Part shown: positions 22,468 through 37,400 of the stretch, piece by piece
Layout of the letters: the number at the start of each line of letters is the position of its first letter
Numbering within the stretch: position 1 is the stretch's first letter
Assembly: GCF_024586455.1 (NCBI RefSeq)
Contig: NC_065923.1
Location: forward strand, 48,740,264 to 48,804,263
Direction of reading: 5' to 3'
DNA: 64,000 bases
DNA from: Bactrocera neohumeralis
Taxonomy: Eukaryota; Arthropoda; Insecta; Diptera; Tephritidae
The notes under the pieces: generated by a model
What the model was told of the DNA's origin: nothing
The model's input: the letters and a program-made list of their open reading frames with translations, nothing else
The model's database searches: none
Program-made: the position numbers and the translations under genes

Positions 22468-25400
22468 GTAAGTGAAGTCGAGTTATTAATTGCCTTATAT
22501 GTTCATATATTTGAGAGAGTTTATTTTTCGGTTTCCTATGCGAGCTCTTAAAGTAATAGCTAAAGTCATTTTCCAGTGGAATATGTACTTTAAACATATA
22601 TGTAAGTACATATGTATGTATGTACATGCATATACATACATATATGCAGCTAAGTGCCTAAATGAGTTAGCAATCTATTTACCCGTAGTAACGGGTATAA
22701 AGGTGTTTATGAATAACATAAATAAAGAAAAGTTCGGTCCGTGAGAGACCGGTCATTACAGAAATCTATGCTTCTATTTGAAAATGCCTTTCCTAAATAT
22801 TTTCTAAGTACCTTCATTAGGAATAACACACCCGCACATTTGTGTAGGTCGCAGATTTTATGTATCAATATATTATACATATGTACATATGTATGTAGAT
22901 ACATGAAATTGAAGTATCTTTTTGTAGTATTAGAATATCCATTTTTTTGTTAACTGCATAGTGATAAACTCAACTAACCAAACTAACATTTTTACAATTT
23001 TTCTCTGTTTGTTTGTTCCGGTTAATCTCTAAGGTGGCTGAACCGATTTTGATAGGACTTTCACTGACAGACAGCTGATATAATCGGGAATAGCATAGGC
23101 CATTTTTATACTCTACATACTATAATAGTTTTGTTCAGCTAACGGTTGTACGTATCACCTAAAACTAAGCGAGATAGATATAGGGTTATATAAATATATG
23201 TATATAAATGATCAGGATAGCGAGAAAAGTTGAAATCCGGGTGACTGCTGTTTGTCCGTCCATTTGTTGGTACTAGCACATGTTTTTTGGCAAAAAAGTA
23301 AGGTGGAGTTCGAAGAAGGGCGTAATCGAACCACTGCCACGTCCACAAAACGCCATTAAAGGAAAACTTATAAAGCGCGATAACTGAATATTAAAATAAA
23401 ATATCGAACTGTAATTTGTCACAGAAGATTGCACTAGCAAGGTGCACCGGTGGGAAAAATTTAAAAAAACTGGACGTAGCCTCGCCTTCTAATAGGTGGC
23501 CGTCGCCCCGGCGCAACGTGTTGGGGACGGAAAAACGATCTTCGCTGTTTTTTTAATATTCAAAAAAATACTTCAACAAATTTTTTTACAAATATTATTA
23601 TAAAAGATAAAGAGTTGTACACTCATAATTTAATAATCTGAATAACAATGAAAAATATTAATTTTTACTCGAATACTCTTCAGTCTTTGAATTGGAGATA
23701 TAACTCTTGGCTTATATCTTTCTTAAAAATAGTGATAGAACTTAAAAATGCACTTTTCTAGCTTTGTCTAGCGACGTGTCACTCTCACAGTTACCCTATG
23801 CTTTGAATGTAACAAATACTTTTATTTCTCCAAATTTTCAAAAATGGTATTTAAAAACTCCAATTCGGGCAAAATTTCCTGCAAATTGTGTGAAAAGTGT
23901 ACAAGATATTGTGCGAAAATGGGTTTTTTCTATGGCTTTTAATAAGATGTCTTCTAACTTTACTATAAATTTCCTCAAAACCATTATTGTGAGAATTTTG
24001 TAACTTCAGAATTTGCGTGGCTTCTAGTTCTTAAATTTAATATACTTAATATCGAAGATATTTTGTAAAAATTCACTTTTGTTCGAACCACCTCATGAAA
24101 CTTGTAGGTAGGTAGATAAAGGGGGGCGGCAGAACATCCTTGGCCCCGGGCGCCCGAAGTTGTAGCTACGCCACTGAATGCCAATTTGCCATTTTTTTGT
24201 TTTCCCTAAGAAAAACATACATCAAAACTTGTATGTAATACAATTTTTCAATAAATCTAATATGTAAAAAGATTATACTCAACTAACACGGCAAAAACGA
24301 AAAATGAAAATTAAATAGAGAAATATGAATAAACTCAATTGACAAATTGACAATTTTCATTAAATATTAGCACAGGTATTTTTATAAAGAATTAATAAGT
24401 TATCGACAACTCTGCGAACTGAACGGCAACTTTTGTTAAATTCCAGGGTGACGAAGTTGCTGACACTACCTATAAAATATAAAGTTTGCCCAAGGCTAAA
24501 ATCATAGAATGTATGATTTAGTAAGGACTTACATTTTATATTTATAATTATATACCGATTTATACTTTTCTGGCTTCATTTCTTTAGGTATCTCACAATT
24601 GATATTTATGATGTAAGATTAACTGGAAAGAAAGAAATCATTATATTATTTGAAGCTAGGAGAAGCTATGGACTAATTTGATAAATGTTTGCGTCCATGT
24701 AACTCTATGCGGAATGTTCTTAAAGAAAATTACTGATATATACATACCTCACACGTTTAATTATTTACACTATATTCCATATTCGACACATAGGGCTGAG
24801 ATGAACAGATTTCATTCATAACATCAAATTCGCTACTTAAGACTGAATTGTATGTCCCTGATATTTTTGAAAAATATTAAATATATTACTGTATAGAAGG
24901 TTTCGTTATTACAACCATTATACATACATACTTATATATTGATGCAATCGACTCTCACAAATTAGAAACCTGTGTTTTGATATCGATAATTGAGCTATTT
25001 TGTTTGAAAGAGTTAATAATTTAATAAAAGGGCGCAATCATAGTTAATTTTCACCTACTAAGCACGCAAGCAAACTAAAAGCAAAAATTAAAATAATAAC
25101 AACAAACAGATATAACTGACTTTATAACTGTGAAGATTAGTCGTGAAATTGGTAAATGAGCCGTCTATTTTGTAACTAATAGTATCTTAGCTTTGAAAAT
25201 TATCGTTATTATCTTTACGGAGAGCATATCGATTTTTTCTTATATTTTTAACAGGAAAATTATATTTAATGAAATTAGATGGCATCTCTGTATTTTGTTT
25301 TTATGTAATAATTATACATACAAATATGTTTAATTAAACAAAAACATGTGATGTGTGATGTACTCATACAATCAAACCTAAGATCTAAAACGTTAGCCAG

Positions 25401-28400
25401 AAAATCGGAATCTAAGCAATTTTATATATAGTATACATATAATATCTATATAACTCATACACTGACCGACATTTTCAGCGTAAGGTTTGTTAGCAAAACG
25501 AAAATCCTTATACGCACGTAGTGAATGGGAGTTGGGGTATTATCGACCCGATTTTATCAACTATTATCATGCCTCATACTAAAAATGTACCCTGGGTTTC
25601 ATAAAGGTACCTCACATATATACAATCACCAATCAAATGGAGCAAAGTCAGCCGGATGTTCAAAAATCCTGATAATAGTTATTATTATGAATAAAAGATG
25701 TTCTGTAATTATACCCTGAACAGGGTATATTAAGTTTGTCACGAAGTTTGTAACACCCAGAAGGAATCGTCGGATACCCTATAAAGTATATATATATAAA
25801 TGATCAGTATGTCGAGCTGAGTCGATTTAGCCATGTCCGTCTGTCTGTCTGTCCGTCTGTCCGTCTGTCTGTATATATACGAACTAGTCCTTCAGTTTTT
25901 AAGATATCGTTTTGAAATTTTGCAAACGTCATTTTCTCTTCAAGAAGCTGCTCATTTGTCGGAACGGCCGATAGCGAACCACTATAACATATAGCTGCCA
26001 TACAAACTGAACGATCGTAATCAAGTTCTTGTATGGAAAACTTTCACATTTGACAAGATATATTCACGAAATTTGGTATATGTTATTTTTTAAGGCAACA
26101 ATGTAATCTCTAAAAAACTTGTTCAGAACGGATTACTATAGCATATAGCTTCCATACAAGCTGAACACATAGTTACTAACAGAAATGTACCTGTGAAGGG
26201 TATTTAGCTTCGGTGCAACCGAAGTTAACGTTTTTTCTTGTTTTCATTGAGATAACTCAAATATTGGCCGATATATGCAGCATAAAATCACCTGGAAGCA
26301 GCAAAAATCTTTATATTATGTATATTTTGGCTTAGAGAAGTATTGATCCGATTTAACCCCTTTTTGTTACCCAGAATTTCTATTGTCAGCAAAGGATCCT
26401 CTCTAAATTTCAATTGTATATCTCACACATTGACCGATATTTTAGGTCAAAAATCAACTATAGATGCCAATGTCCACATATTCGGTACTTAGGGACTTGA
26501 ACAGTTTTAGTTGGATTTGGAAAATTTGTGGTAATACGATGGCATACTCTAAAGGAATTACTAGTGTAAAATTGTATCTCGGGTCCCGAGTTATGTGATT
26601 TCATCAAAAATCATCGGCAAATTTTTTCCCCGGCTCCCTTTACACCCATCTGCGAACTTATAATTTTTTCGCCAAGAAACATGTGCGCTAAATTTCATCC
26701 AGATATCTTAATTTTTACTTAAGTTATAAGTAATAATAACTAAGGCCATAAACTAGGTATTGGACGAAGGAAAAACAATAAAAGAAATTTGTATTTTTGG
26801 CAGACGTTTTTTCAATAAAATGAAAACTTTGGGTGAAAATGTATAAGTGTCTTCAAGGCTGTATATTCAAAACTATTGCTAGGACCAACTCAAGAACTTC
26901 TAACAGTATTCTAGAAATGTTGTAGAATTAAATATGGCAATAAAAAATTGTTTTTTTTTTTTTTTTGTAATCCCGAGTAGCGTTTCACAACCTCATAACA
27001 AAATAACAAATATTGTATAATTTACTTTCTGAAAAAAAGCACATAAAAATCCTCTTTCGGGTTTAAGCCCTTGTAGTTTAAAATTGAAAATTTAATTAAC
27101 GAAGAGTGTTAATTAAAAGCACGATCATAAAGGAAGTTACGACTTTCTCTTTGCTTAGTCTAGTGTTTCATATTATTGGCAAGTTCAGTAGTTTGTAACT
27201 ATTTGGTACTTGTAGAAAGCCGGAGCAAGTGCACTTTCCTGCAAGGCATTTATGTACATATGTACATACCTATGTGTCCAGATTTGCATATATAGTATAA
27301 CAGTATTTTCAATTGCAACGGTCACTCGCTGAAAAGTGAAAACGAGATTATAGTCTTGCTGTAATATCCGTAGCGTTTATTCATTTGCATATTTGTAGAA
27401 ACCTGACCTCTATTCAGTAAGTGTTTGTTTATGTCTTCTAGGCCTTATTAACACGTCACAGTCAGAGTTTCTCTCGACAAATTGTGTATGTATAGTAAAT
27501 GTGGAAATGATGAAAATTCCTCTTTACATACATATGTATGTACATTAGGAATATTAACATAGAAGTCTTACACAGTACGATTTGATTTTAAATACTAGGT
27601 TGTTTGGCGACGAACGTAGGCGTTAGGAGGCCTCTCACCAGGTCCATTGTCTTCTCTCTGTACCCCCCGTGCTTCTGAAAAAGTTCCTCAATAAAAAAAG
27701 TTTTGCTGTGCAACCTCAAAATCATCGTCAAGAAACCCTCTAGCGATACGTAAATTAAGTACCAATATATGTACTATAGATAATTGAATAAAAATTTGTA
27801 GAAATAGACCCACAAATAGCGAATATGTAAATCTCAGTATCCATAGCTGACATTTTAAAATATCGGTCAATCCATAATATTGTTTCCTGGCGCCAACAAA
27901 TAAAGACAGGTCAATACCCCAAGCCACCTATACCAAACATGATTACAAGCCTTCTCTTGATGTTAAATGGTATATATCGATCAATATGTAAGATATCTTA
28001 GCAAAATTTAGTGAGTGTATAATTTTGGATATACTGTAAATGGTAGATCGGTGATATTGTTCTAGTAAATCGACGCAATATCTCTCACTGCGAGCAAACA
28101 ATATCTAGAGCATTCTTAAGTTTAAGTGAATCTTGCTGCGAGATGTTCTTTTGAGAAAACTGAAAGTTTATAAACTTAGCCTAACATTCATTCAGTAATC
28201 TCTTCTAAAGCTTGTCGTTGACAAACTCTCCCACAAGCTCATGTACCTGTGATATTGATTTTAGAAATATTTTATTTAAATGTGCCTAAAAAGGAACTGT
28301 TTTAAAAGAAAGTCGTCGAAACATAACTCCGAATGCTTCTTAAGAGATTTCATGCGGATTCCGTTATTTCAGTACACACGCAAGGATTAGCATAAACTAT

Positions 28401-31400
28401 TTTTTGCTTACGAAGCGTCAATTACATAACCGGTGAATTACTCATTAGCGGAACTGAAGAGATCGTAAGGTAGCTACAATTATAGCATATAATTCAAAGA
28501 TTAGTTCTAACGGTACGTGTGGATGCACATACGCATGCGCATATATAACAAGTAAGGAAGGGTTAAGTTCGGGTGCAACCGAACATTTTATACTCTCGCA
28601 ATTTGCAGGAATCAACGCCAGGGAAATACCTTACGATGAAAAATGTCAACCAGTAAGATATCGGAATCTAAGTAATTTTATATACACATACATTATATAT
28701 ACAAGTAATATTTGTTAGAAAAACAAAAATCATTATATGTCGTATATGGGAGCTGAGGTAGTATCAACTCGATTTTATCCATTAACTATAATTATGCCAC
28801 ATGTTCCTTGGGTTTCATTAAGGTACCTCTCATACAAGCAACACTCATACGGAGCAATTTAATTTAATGTATCTAGCGTAATTAGTTATTGATTTTTTTA
28901 TACCCTGAACAGGGTATATTAAGTTTGTCACGAAGTTTGTAACACCCAGAAGGAATCGTCGGAGACCATATAAAGTATATATATAAATGACCAGTATGTC
29001 GAGCTGAGTCGATTTAGCCATGTCCGTCTGTCTGTCCGTCTGTCTGTCTGTATATATACGAACTAGTCCCTCAGTTTTTAAGATATCGTTTTGAAATTAT
29101 GCAAACGTCATTTTCTTTTCAAGAAGCTGCTCATTTATCGGAACTATAACATATAGGCCGATATCGGAATCAAATGCTTGTATAACATACATTTGACAAG
29201 ATATATTCACGAAATTTGGTATATATTATTTTCTAAGAACAATGTATCCCCGAAGGAATTAAATGCTATAACATATGGAAAACTTTTGTACAACTTTGAT
29301 TTGACAAGATATATTCACGAAATTTGGTATATATTATTTTCTAAGTCAACAATGTAATCCCCGAAGGAATTATTCAGATCGGTTAACTATAGCATATAGC
29401 TGCCATACAAACTGAACGATCGGAATCAAGTTCTTGTATGGACAACTTTCACATTTGACAAGATATATTCACGAAATTTGGTATATATTATTTTCTAAAG
29501 CAACAATGTAATCCCCGAAGGAATTATTCAGATCGGTTAACTATAGCATATAGCTGCCATACAAACTGAACGATCGGAATCAAGTTCTTGTATGGACAAC
29601 TTTCACATTTGACAAGATATATTCACGAAATTTGGTATATATTATTTTCTAAGTCAACAATGTAATCCCCGAAGGAATTATTCAGATCGGTTAACTATAG
29701 CATATAGCTGCCATACAAACTGAACGATCGGAATCAAGTTCTTGTATGGACAACTTTCACATTTGACAAGATATATTCACGAAATTTGGTATATATTATT
29801 TTCTAAAGCAACAATGTAATCTCCGAAGAAATTGATCAGATAACTATAGAATATTTTGAACACTAACAGAAATGCTCCTGTTATTTAGCTTCGTGCAACC
29901 GAAGTTAACGTTTTTTCTTGTTTTTTTAGTTTTTTTTCATCCATGTTCACGCCGTCAGTAGAAGTTCTTATACTATTCGAGCTTAGCAAATTTGGTTGTT
30001 GTGCCAAATTACAGACGGACAGACAGTCAAAAAATCACCCGGATATTTATATACATATATATAATCCTATCTCGATTAGTTTAAGGCGTTAAGTGAGCAA
30101 AACTATAACACTCTCTAACAACATGTTACAAGAGTATAAAAACTGGAACCTTATTTGCAAAGAAATACTTATTGCAATAGTAGTCAGACTTGATAAATTA
30201 ATCCTTATATAAAGTAAATTCAACATAGTAAAAATGGCGCAATAAACTGATATAAATCAAAATGACTTAAGAAAAGAAGTGGAATGACAACTGCCTTGTC
30301 TCTTTCAAAAGGAAGAAAATGGTCACCTCGCGCCAGTATGAAAACCTTAAATGCTGTTATTTCGCAACTGAAAACAAGAAAAAATATTAACTTCGATTCA
30401 CAAATAAAGAAGTTTCCATAGAAGAACTTGATTTTGATAATTTAGTTTGTATAACAGCTATATGCCACAATGGCCCGATCTGAAAAATTTCTCGGATCCA
30501 TGTGAAAGGCTATGATGATATCTTGTTAAATGAAAGAGTTTTCCATGCAAGACTTCGATTGATCAGTTTGTATGACTATGACAGATAGAGTGGCTAAATC
30601 GACTGACTAACGCAAATGATCATGAGCAAAAAAAATAATAAAACTTGTTCTTAAATTATTCTTCAGAATCTATGTCGTTCCCCGAAAAGTAATACCCTTA
30701 GGCCCCCGTGTGCCAACGTTTTTCCCAATCCTCGAAATAGTTGTTAATGTCAAATTCTGGCTGAATAGCTAGAAGACACAAGGAGCTAAATTAGGCGTAT
30801 ACGGTGGTTGCGGTACGATGTTGGTTGAAAATTTGGCGAAAAACTAACGAAGAATCAATGCAGTATGTGACGGTGCATTATCGTGGTGCAAAAATCAAGA
30901 ACTGTTGCCTGTAATTTCGACATCTTTTTACGAATACCTTCACGCAAACGACGCATAAAAATCAAATAGTATTCCTTGTTGATAGTTTGGCCGATCGGAA
31001 AGAATTCGGCGTGCACCAAACCTCGATAAACAAATAAAACTGTCAACATAATCTTGATTTTTGTCCTGCTTTGATGTGGTTTTTTCGGTTTTGACTCACC
31101 TTTGCCACGATATTCGGACGATTGATCGTCTGTTTTCGGTTCGTAAGCATAGATCTAAGACTCATCGCCAGTAATAATAAGTTTCATGACATCCTGGTAA
31201 GTAAAGAATTTTTTCACAAACGTCAACACGACGCTGTTTTTCGAAAAAATGGAATGATTTTGGAACTAATCTTGCTTTCACTTTCTTGGACCCAAATGAT
31301 CTTTCAAAATGGTTTTCACTGATCCTTCCGATATTCCACCGATGTCAGTAAGATATCTGACTGTTAATCGTCGATTCTCAAGCACCAATTCCTTTATTCT

Positions 31401-34400
31401 ATTGTCGCGTTGATAAGCAGTTGATGTTGATGGCCGTCCTGGATGTGGTTCGTCGTCAACGCGTTCTCCACCCTCTTTGAATAATTTTTACCAATTAGAA
31501 ACCCTTGCCCGTGACAAATAATTATCACCGAATGCCTTTTCCAACATTTTGAATGTTCGGCACCAGAAATTTGATTCCGCACACAAAATTTAATGGAAAT
31601 TTTTTGTTGAATAATATTATTCTTTCCCCACAATATATATAAGAAAATTTAGAATCATTGTACCAGGATGCATGGATTGAATTTTCGACAGGGCATAAGA
31701 TGCATATAAGACCTTACCAACGATTTATACACAAAAAACTCTGTCAATTATTCTAGAAATCCACCTCAAATCAAACTTCATTCTCCATTTATCTCTTTAT
31801 TACTCAAAATAATTATTTTTTCCACTGCTAACATACCGCATTGTAATGCATTGTGAGAGGTCTTCTAAGGCTCTCACTTACGCTGATTGAAATTTTCATG
31901 CAGCGTGTATACGAATACTATTGATTGCCATATTCACTCATTCTTCTTTTCAATTTATAAATTTTGAAGAAAGCCATTGCCAATAGCTGTACTTGTGTTC
32001 ATGAATTATTGATTTGTGAATTTGAGAATCTTTAATTGAATTTTAATTGTTTAGAATTGCTTTATATTCAAAGTTGTCCAAAAAAATATCGAACATTGTG
32101 TTCGAAGGCGACGACAACGCTGTTGGTCCATATGAGCTAATGACAGCCGGTTTTCTTTATTCAAAGTCACGGTGTCTTCTAGTATCTTTGTATGTAGTAT
32201 GTGTATTTCATTTTACGCCACTTTGCTCTGCTCCAATTCAACTGCACAGCAATTATACGGAGAAATTTTATTAACGTGCTGCAAGATCATATCGTAAAAA
32301 TATGAATATAAATATGTATATGAACACAAATGTGTGTATGTACATATATGTATTTGGGACACATAGGAATGTACAACACATACATATACAGTGGTATAGC
32401 GGTACGTTAGATCCACTAGTAAGAAAGGGTATACATATTACCGACTTTTGTATTTCATATTGATGTCGATATTAATTCTTTTTTGCTTCCTATTCTCTTT
32501 TTTGTAGTATCATATCCACATTATTTACACTTATTTCTCAAAAGCCTCAGATATGTATGCTGGAACACACACCTGCATATTACTGCATAATCTTGAACGG
32601 TTACATTTCCACTCCGCTCTTTCCTTCTGCTTTACATCATAGTTTTCCAAAGGCATCTCCGTAATCACTTAAAAATTACCTTTCACTTTTTTATATCAAA
32701 GTTCCTACAATAAAACCTAATTTAGGTCGTAACGTTAACGAAATACAATATTATAAGTGCCCAATAAGATTTTTTCTACATTCTGGAAGAAACTTTAACG
32801 ATGTATGTACATATGTATATGCCATAAGGCTACTTCTAAGACATAAGTGCTATCTAAACTTGGAAGTGCATCTTCACTAGTAACTGTTTTGCGCTTTTTA
32901 TTTACCTATATAACGGATGATTCAAGTGGATATACTTTCAATAGTCTTTTTTGACAGATCACGCGTGAGTCGTGTCAAGCTGTCATGTTATTTTTGTTTA
33001 GTATAGTTTGGCATTTCATCATGGAAAGACTTACGCTTGAATCGTTCAACGATTTTACGAGAACTCAAGTTCTCTAAAGAATGTGTTTCGCGCGCTTTGC
33101 TCCACTTGTGGTCAACATAATCGGCCTACTGAGCGTACTATTCGCAACACCATCACCCATTCCGAGACCCAGCATTCATTGTTAGATAATACATACATAT
33201 TCGACCGAATAGACTACGTCCAGCACGCAGTGAAGAAAATATAGCAGCCATAGCTGAGAGTGTACGGTTTCTTGTGGGGATATCTACAGTTTATACAGAC
33301 CATCCCGCTTCGATTCAGGTCTTGGAGCAAAACATTACGCTTGTCTTTGCCGAAATGCTCGAACAAGTCATCGAAAATTGACATTTGAAAAAAGATAATC
33401 TTCAAAAAATAAATGCCAAAGAATGTTATTTCGAATGATAATAAATATTTCCCAGTAATTGCATTTTCTGTGTTATTTCTTTATAAAAGTAAAGAGTCTC
33501 GAAATGGAACATTTTTTGGTTTCTGTTCCGGTGCGTAAATGTACAGAGAAGATGGTTTTTTAACTCGTGAACACGCCACGTATAACTGGCCGTGTGAAAA
33601 ACATGGCATTTCCAGATTTATGCCACACATTTCTAGCGACTATCCTTGTGTCTTGTTGATTGTCATCGCAAATCCAATTTTCACTGGAAACTGAATACGT
33701 TCGAACTGATATGGCAAATCCTTGTAATTTAAAGAAATTCGTAGAATCATGCATTTTGCTCCTTGTATTTGATACCTGCGGCACAATCAGTAGGGTTCCA
33801 TTACAAAATTTCGGCGCATGAGGATTGCGAAACATAACAACGACAGATCCAAATTTGAAACACAAATAATGCGGCGGCATACCAATCCCCTCCAAAGATT
33901 TTAGAAATTCCATTGGATAATTCACGGCGTCGTCTTCATTGTCAAGACATTCGATCGATTTGTAAGAGCGCAAGTCTCCCGGAATTTGACTTTGAATGTT
34001 CCAGTTTAAGTCAACAACATCGGTATTTTTGGCAGCTAAATTGCGGGTGCACTCAAGGAGTCGTAGTCACGATGCTTTCGGATAAACATTCGTGATGAGT
34101 TCATCTTTCGTGAATTGATGAACGGCAGATGAAATTGATATCAAAACACAATAAGTATCAACCGTTATTGACCCATTTCCAATTTTGTTCGTATCCCATA
34201 ATTGACGCAGATTTGAAAGCTGATATGTGGAAATGATCATCGCGAAAAGTGTGCGAGCTTCAGTGGCATGAAAAGCAGTTATCGCATCGTCCAATCAACC
34301 GCATCATCCAAATCACCAGAAGCAATCATCGTTTTTCGGGTGGATTGTGTAAATTCATCCTAATGCATTAGTTGAGAACACACCTGAATGTCCATCTACT

Positions 34401-37400
34401 GGTTGGCCTTGTTTTCTGTGTAAACATTTCTTCGACGATGCATTCTATGTATAATATCAAGGCATTTCCGAATAGAGCAATTTTCTCGCAAACGGATCAC
34501 TGACGCAAGTCGAGAAAATACTCGTCCATGTCAATTTTGTAGTTGGCGGTATTTCCGTTGGCTGTACAGTATTCTCTGGGTTGAAATACATTCTTTGGCC
34601 TTCTCCAAATGAACTGCGAGATGCACAACAGTCGGGAAAGGTTCTTGAATTGCAAAAGTAAATATCCTGAAAAGCGCTTCATTGCAGTTCATGTTCCTAT
34701 TTCATACTTGGTGATCTCATCTCGTTCAAGGCCAATAGCCGCCATGTTGCTTTCTTTGATGACGTACGTACCAAACAGCAATACTCAACATTGATATGAG
34801 TTTTAAATGTAAATTAGACAATAGTGGCGAATATGGTACGTCCATGTGTTGTCGACTTCGATATTCATTCCTCTAAGTTGAATGCCAAATGTTCTGCCAT
34901 TGTCGTCTGGTAAGCTACGCCGATAGAGTGGATATCCATCATTTCCAGTTTGCGTTTCCGAAAGAAAAGCACGTGGATAGTGTTTCGTGCATTTATTGTC
35001 AGACATACAAACCGAAGTGGGATTGTGATGTCCGCAAGGTCCATGAATCATTATAGTTTTCATCACTTTTATAATACTGGATCTTTCTCTGCATCAGGAA
35101 TTTCCGCAGAAATTATTTCTTACTGTGACATCGTGACGATCGCTTGCTGATTGACCGCGATCCATAATTCCACACGCATCCTGGGACTACGTTCGTGTAT
35201 CTTAGGCTGCCATACGTTGATGGCAAAAAGAAGGCCGAGCGATATTAGCGCGACCTCTTCGTGGCTTCGTAACAAATTTCAATCTGTAATTGATCACTTT
35301 GTCACACACATAAAGTTTTCACTGAATAATTTTCAATAATTTTTCTTTTGAATAGCCGAAATAAAAAAGCAAGCGACCCAAATTGAACGATTGAAACAAT
35401 TTACAAATCAAAATGTTGAAAAACAAAACAAAATAAATTAAAAAAAAATTTGCATGGAAAAAAATTAGTTTTTGGAATTGTGCAATTTTTCCGACTTTTC
35501 CTCATGAAAAGTATAAGGTTTTTTATTGCTAAACCCTCCTTGATCCACAACGAACAACCTTGAAAATTTCATCAAGATTGGTGCAGCCGTTCTCTAGCCT
35601 AAGCGTTACTAGCAAACAAACATTCAAGGAAAGGGCTGTTTTTGGAGTTTTCCGGCAATTATTCGAATTTTTCTCGCCGTAAAAACCATCTCTGAACTTC
35701 AACGAACATTTACAAAAAAAGGATTGGCCAAATTCGTCCAGGCGTTGTTGAGTTATGCGCTTAGCAATACAATTTGCTATTCAATTTTATATTATAGATA
35801 ACGAATTTGCCGTTTTTTCGTAAAAATGCGTTTTTCTCTTCAAGTTGTTCCAAAAGAGTGAAAATTTAAATTAAAAACTTCCTCTCCACGTTACCTGTGA
35901 AAAACTACTATCTCACGAATAGACCTTGAGTTATCGATGTCGGATAATATAGAAGCAACTTAAAAAGCGTCCCACTATTCTCATTTTTCGAGACTCGCTC
36001 GCTCCTTTTTGTCAAGGATGTCATTTATCGTGATAACAATATAATGGAATAGTTAAATTGGCAATCTACATTTTTTATTGACATCGTAAATCACTTAAGG
36101 AATAGTACATACATAAATATGTATGTATGTATGATGTAACAACATCTTCACAGTCTCTGCATCTGCATCGTATATCATTGCATACATACATCCATACATA
36201 CATATATGCTACTTGCTATAACGAATGACAGTGCAGGAGTAAAGTAAAAGAGGGTCTCACGCCCTATATCTAATCATATGGTAATGTATTGTTTAACATT
36301 CATCGAATGTAATTGCAAAATCGACGGCTAAAACCCAGATACTACTCGTAAGAAAACACAGACTTGATCGTTCCTTTTAAATATTGCATTGTTCTGTGCA
36401 AGGCTTCAGAACTACTAAGTGCTTTCCAAAGTAAACAGTTCTTAAAAAAAAGAGAACAAATGTTTTTTCAGCAAAATCAATTTATTTTTTTCAAAATAGT
36501 CTCCTTCTGCTTCAATATAGCTTTTTGTACGGTCCAAAAGCATGTCGAACGAGTGTTTCAGCTCGTTGGCCGGTATGGCCGCCAGTATGCCGGTGCAAGC
36601 CTTTTGAATGGCCTCTACGTCTGCATAACGCTTTCCTTTCAGGAACAAATGCATTTTTCCGAAAAGGAAGAAGTCGCACGGTGCCATAGAGGAGTACGAG
36701 GAGTGGTTAATGGTTAAAATTGATGATGGAATAAATTGATTTTTGGTCAAATAATCGGTCACAATGCTGTCCTTCGAATGTTGGATTCTGAAAAATTTTT
36801 GGTCGTCAGTCAGTTTGTGCGGAACAAACCGTGCACACATCTTTCGTAAGCCCAAATGTTCGGTCAAAATGCGATAAATCCATGTTTTGGAGATGTTCAA
36901 TTCCATTTCCATTAATTTCAATGATGATTTCGACAGATTTTTGATGAATTCACTTACAGTTTCGATGGAATTTCCGGTGATCATGGATTTTGATAAGTTC
37001 AGCCGTTCTTCTTCTTCTTAATTGGCTAGACACCGCTTACGCGATTATAGCCGAGTTAACAACAGCGCGCCAGTCGCTTCTTCTTTTTGCTACGTGGCGC
37101 CAGTTGGATATTCCAAGCGTAGCCAGGTCTTTCTCCACCTGGTCCTTCCAACGTAGTGAAGGTCTTCCTCTTCCTCTGCTTCCCCCGGCGGGTACTGCTT
37201 CGAATACTTTCAAAGCTGGAGTGTTTTCATCCATTCGGACAACATGACCTAACCAGCGTAGCCGCTTTTTTTTAATTCGCTGAACTATGTCAATGTCGTC
37301 ATATATCTCGTACAGCTCTTCGTTCCATTGAATGTGGCGCATATTCGACCACCTCTACACCAGAACGAAAACGTTGAAACCATCGTTGTGCGGTGGAAAT

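Larger units (their letters stand above)
28547..30142 (+). repeat. Interspersed repeat B, copy 3, carrying a second inserted repeat A
   Basis: The left end is AACAAGTAAGGAAGGGTTAA followed by the hairpin GTTCGGGTGCAACCGAAC. The right end is AACACTCTCTAACAACATGT then TACAAGAGTATAAA. The middle is occupied by repeat A at 28900-29920. Confidence 0.65.

Noticed and set aside
25833..25875. GTCTGTCTGTCC run as a standalone microsatellite
   Set aside because: It recurs at the same place in the second repeat A (29021-29055), so it belongs to that element.
29220..29830. Regular repeat array that might suggest CRISPR
   Set aside because: Units are 154 bases, contiguous and identical along their whole length, with no repeat/spacer alternation; the genome is eukaryotic.
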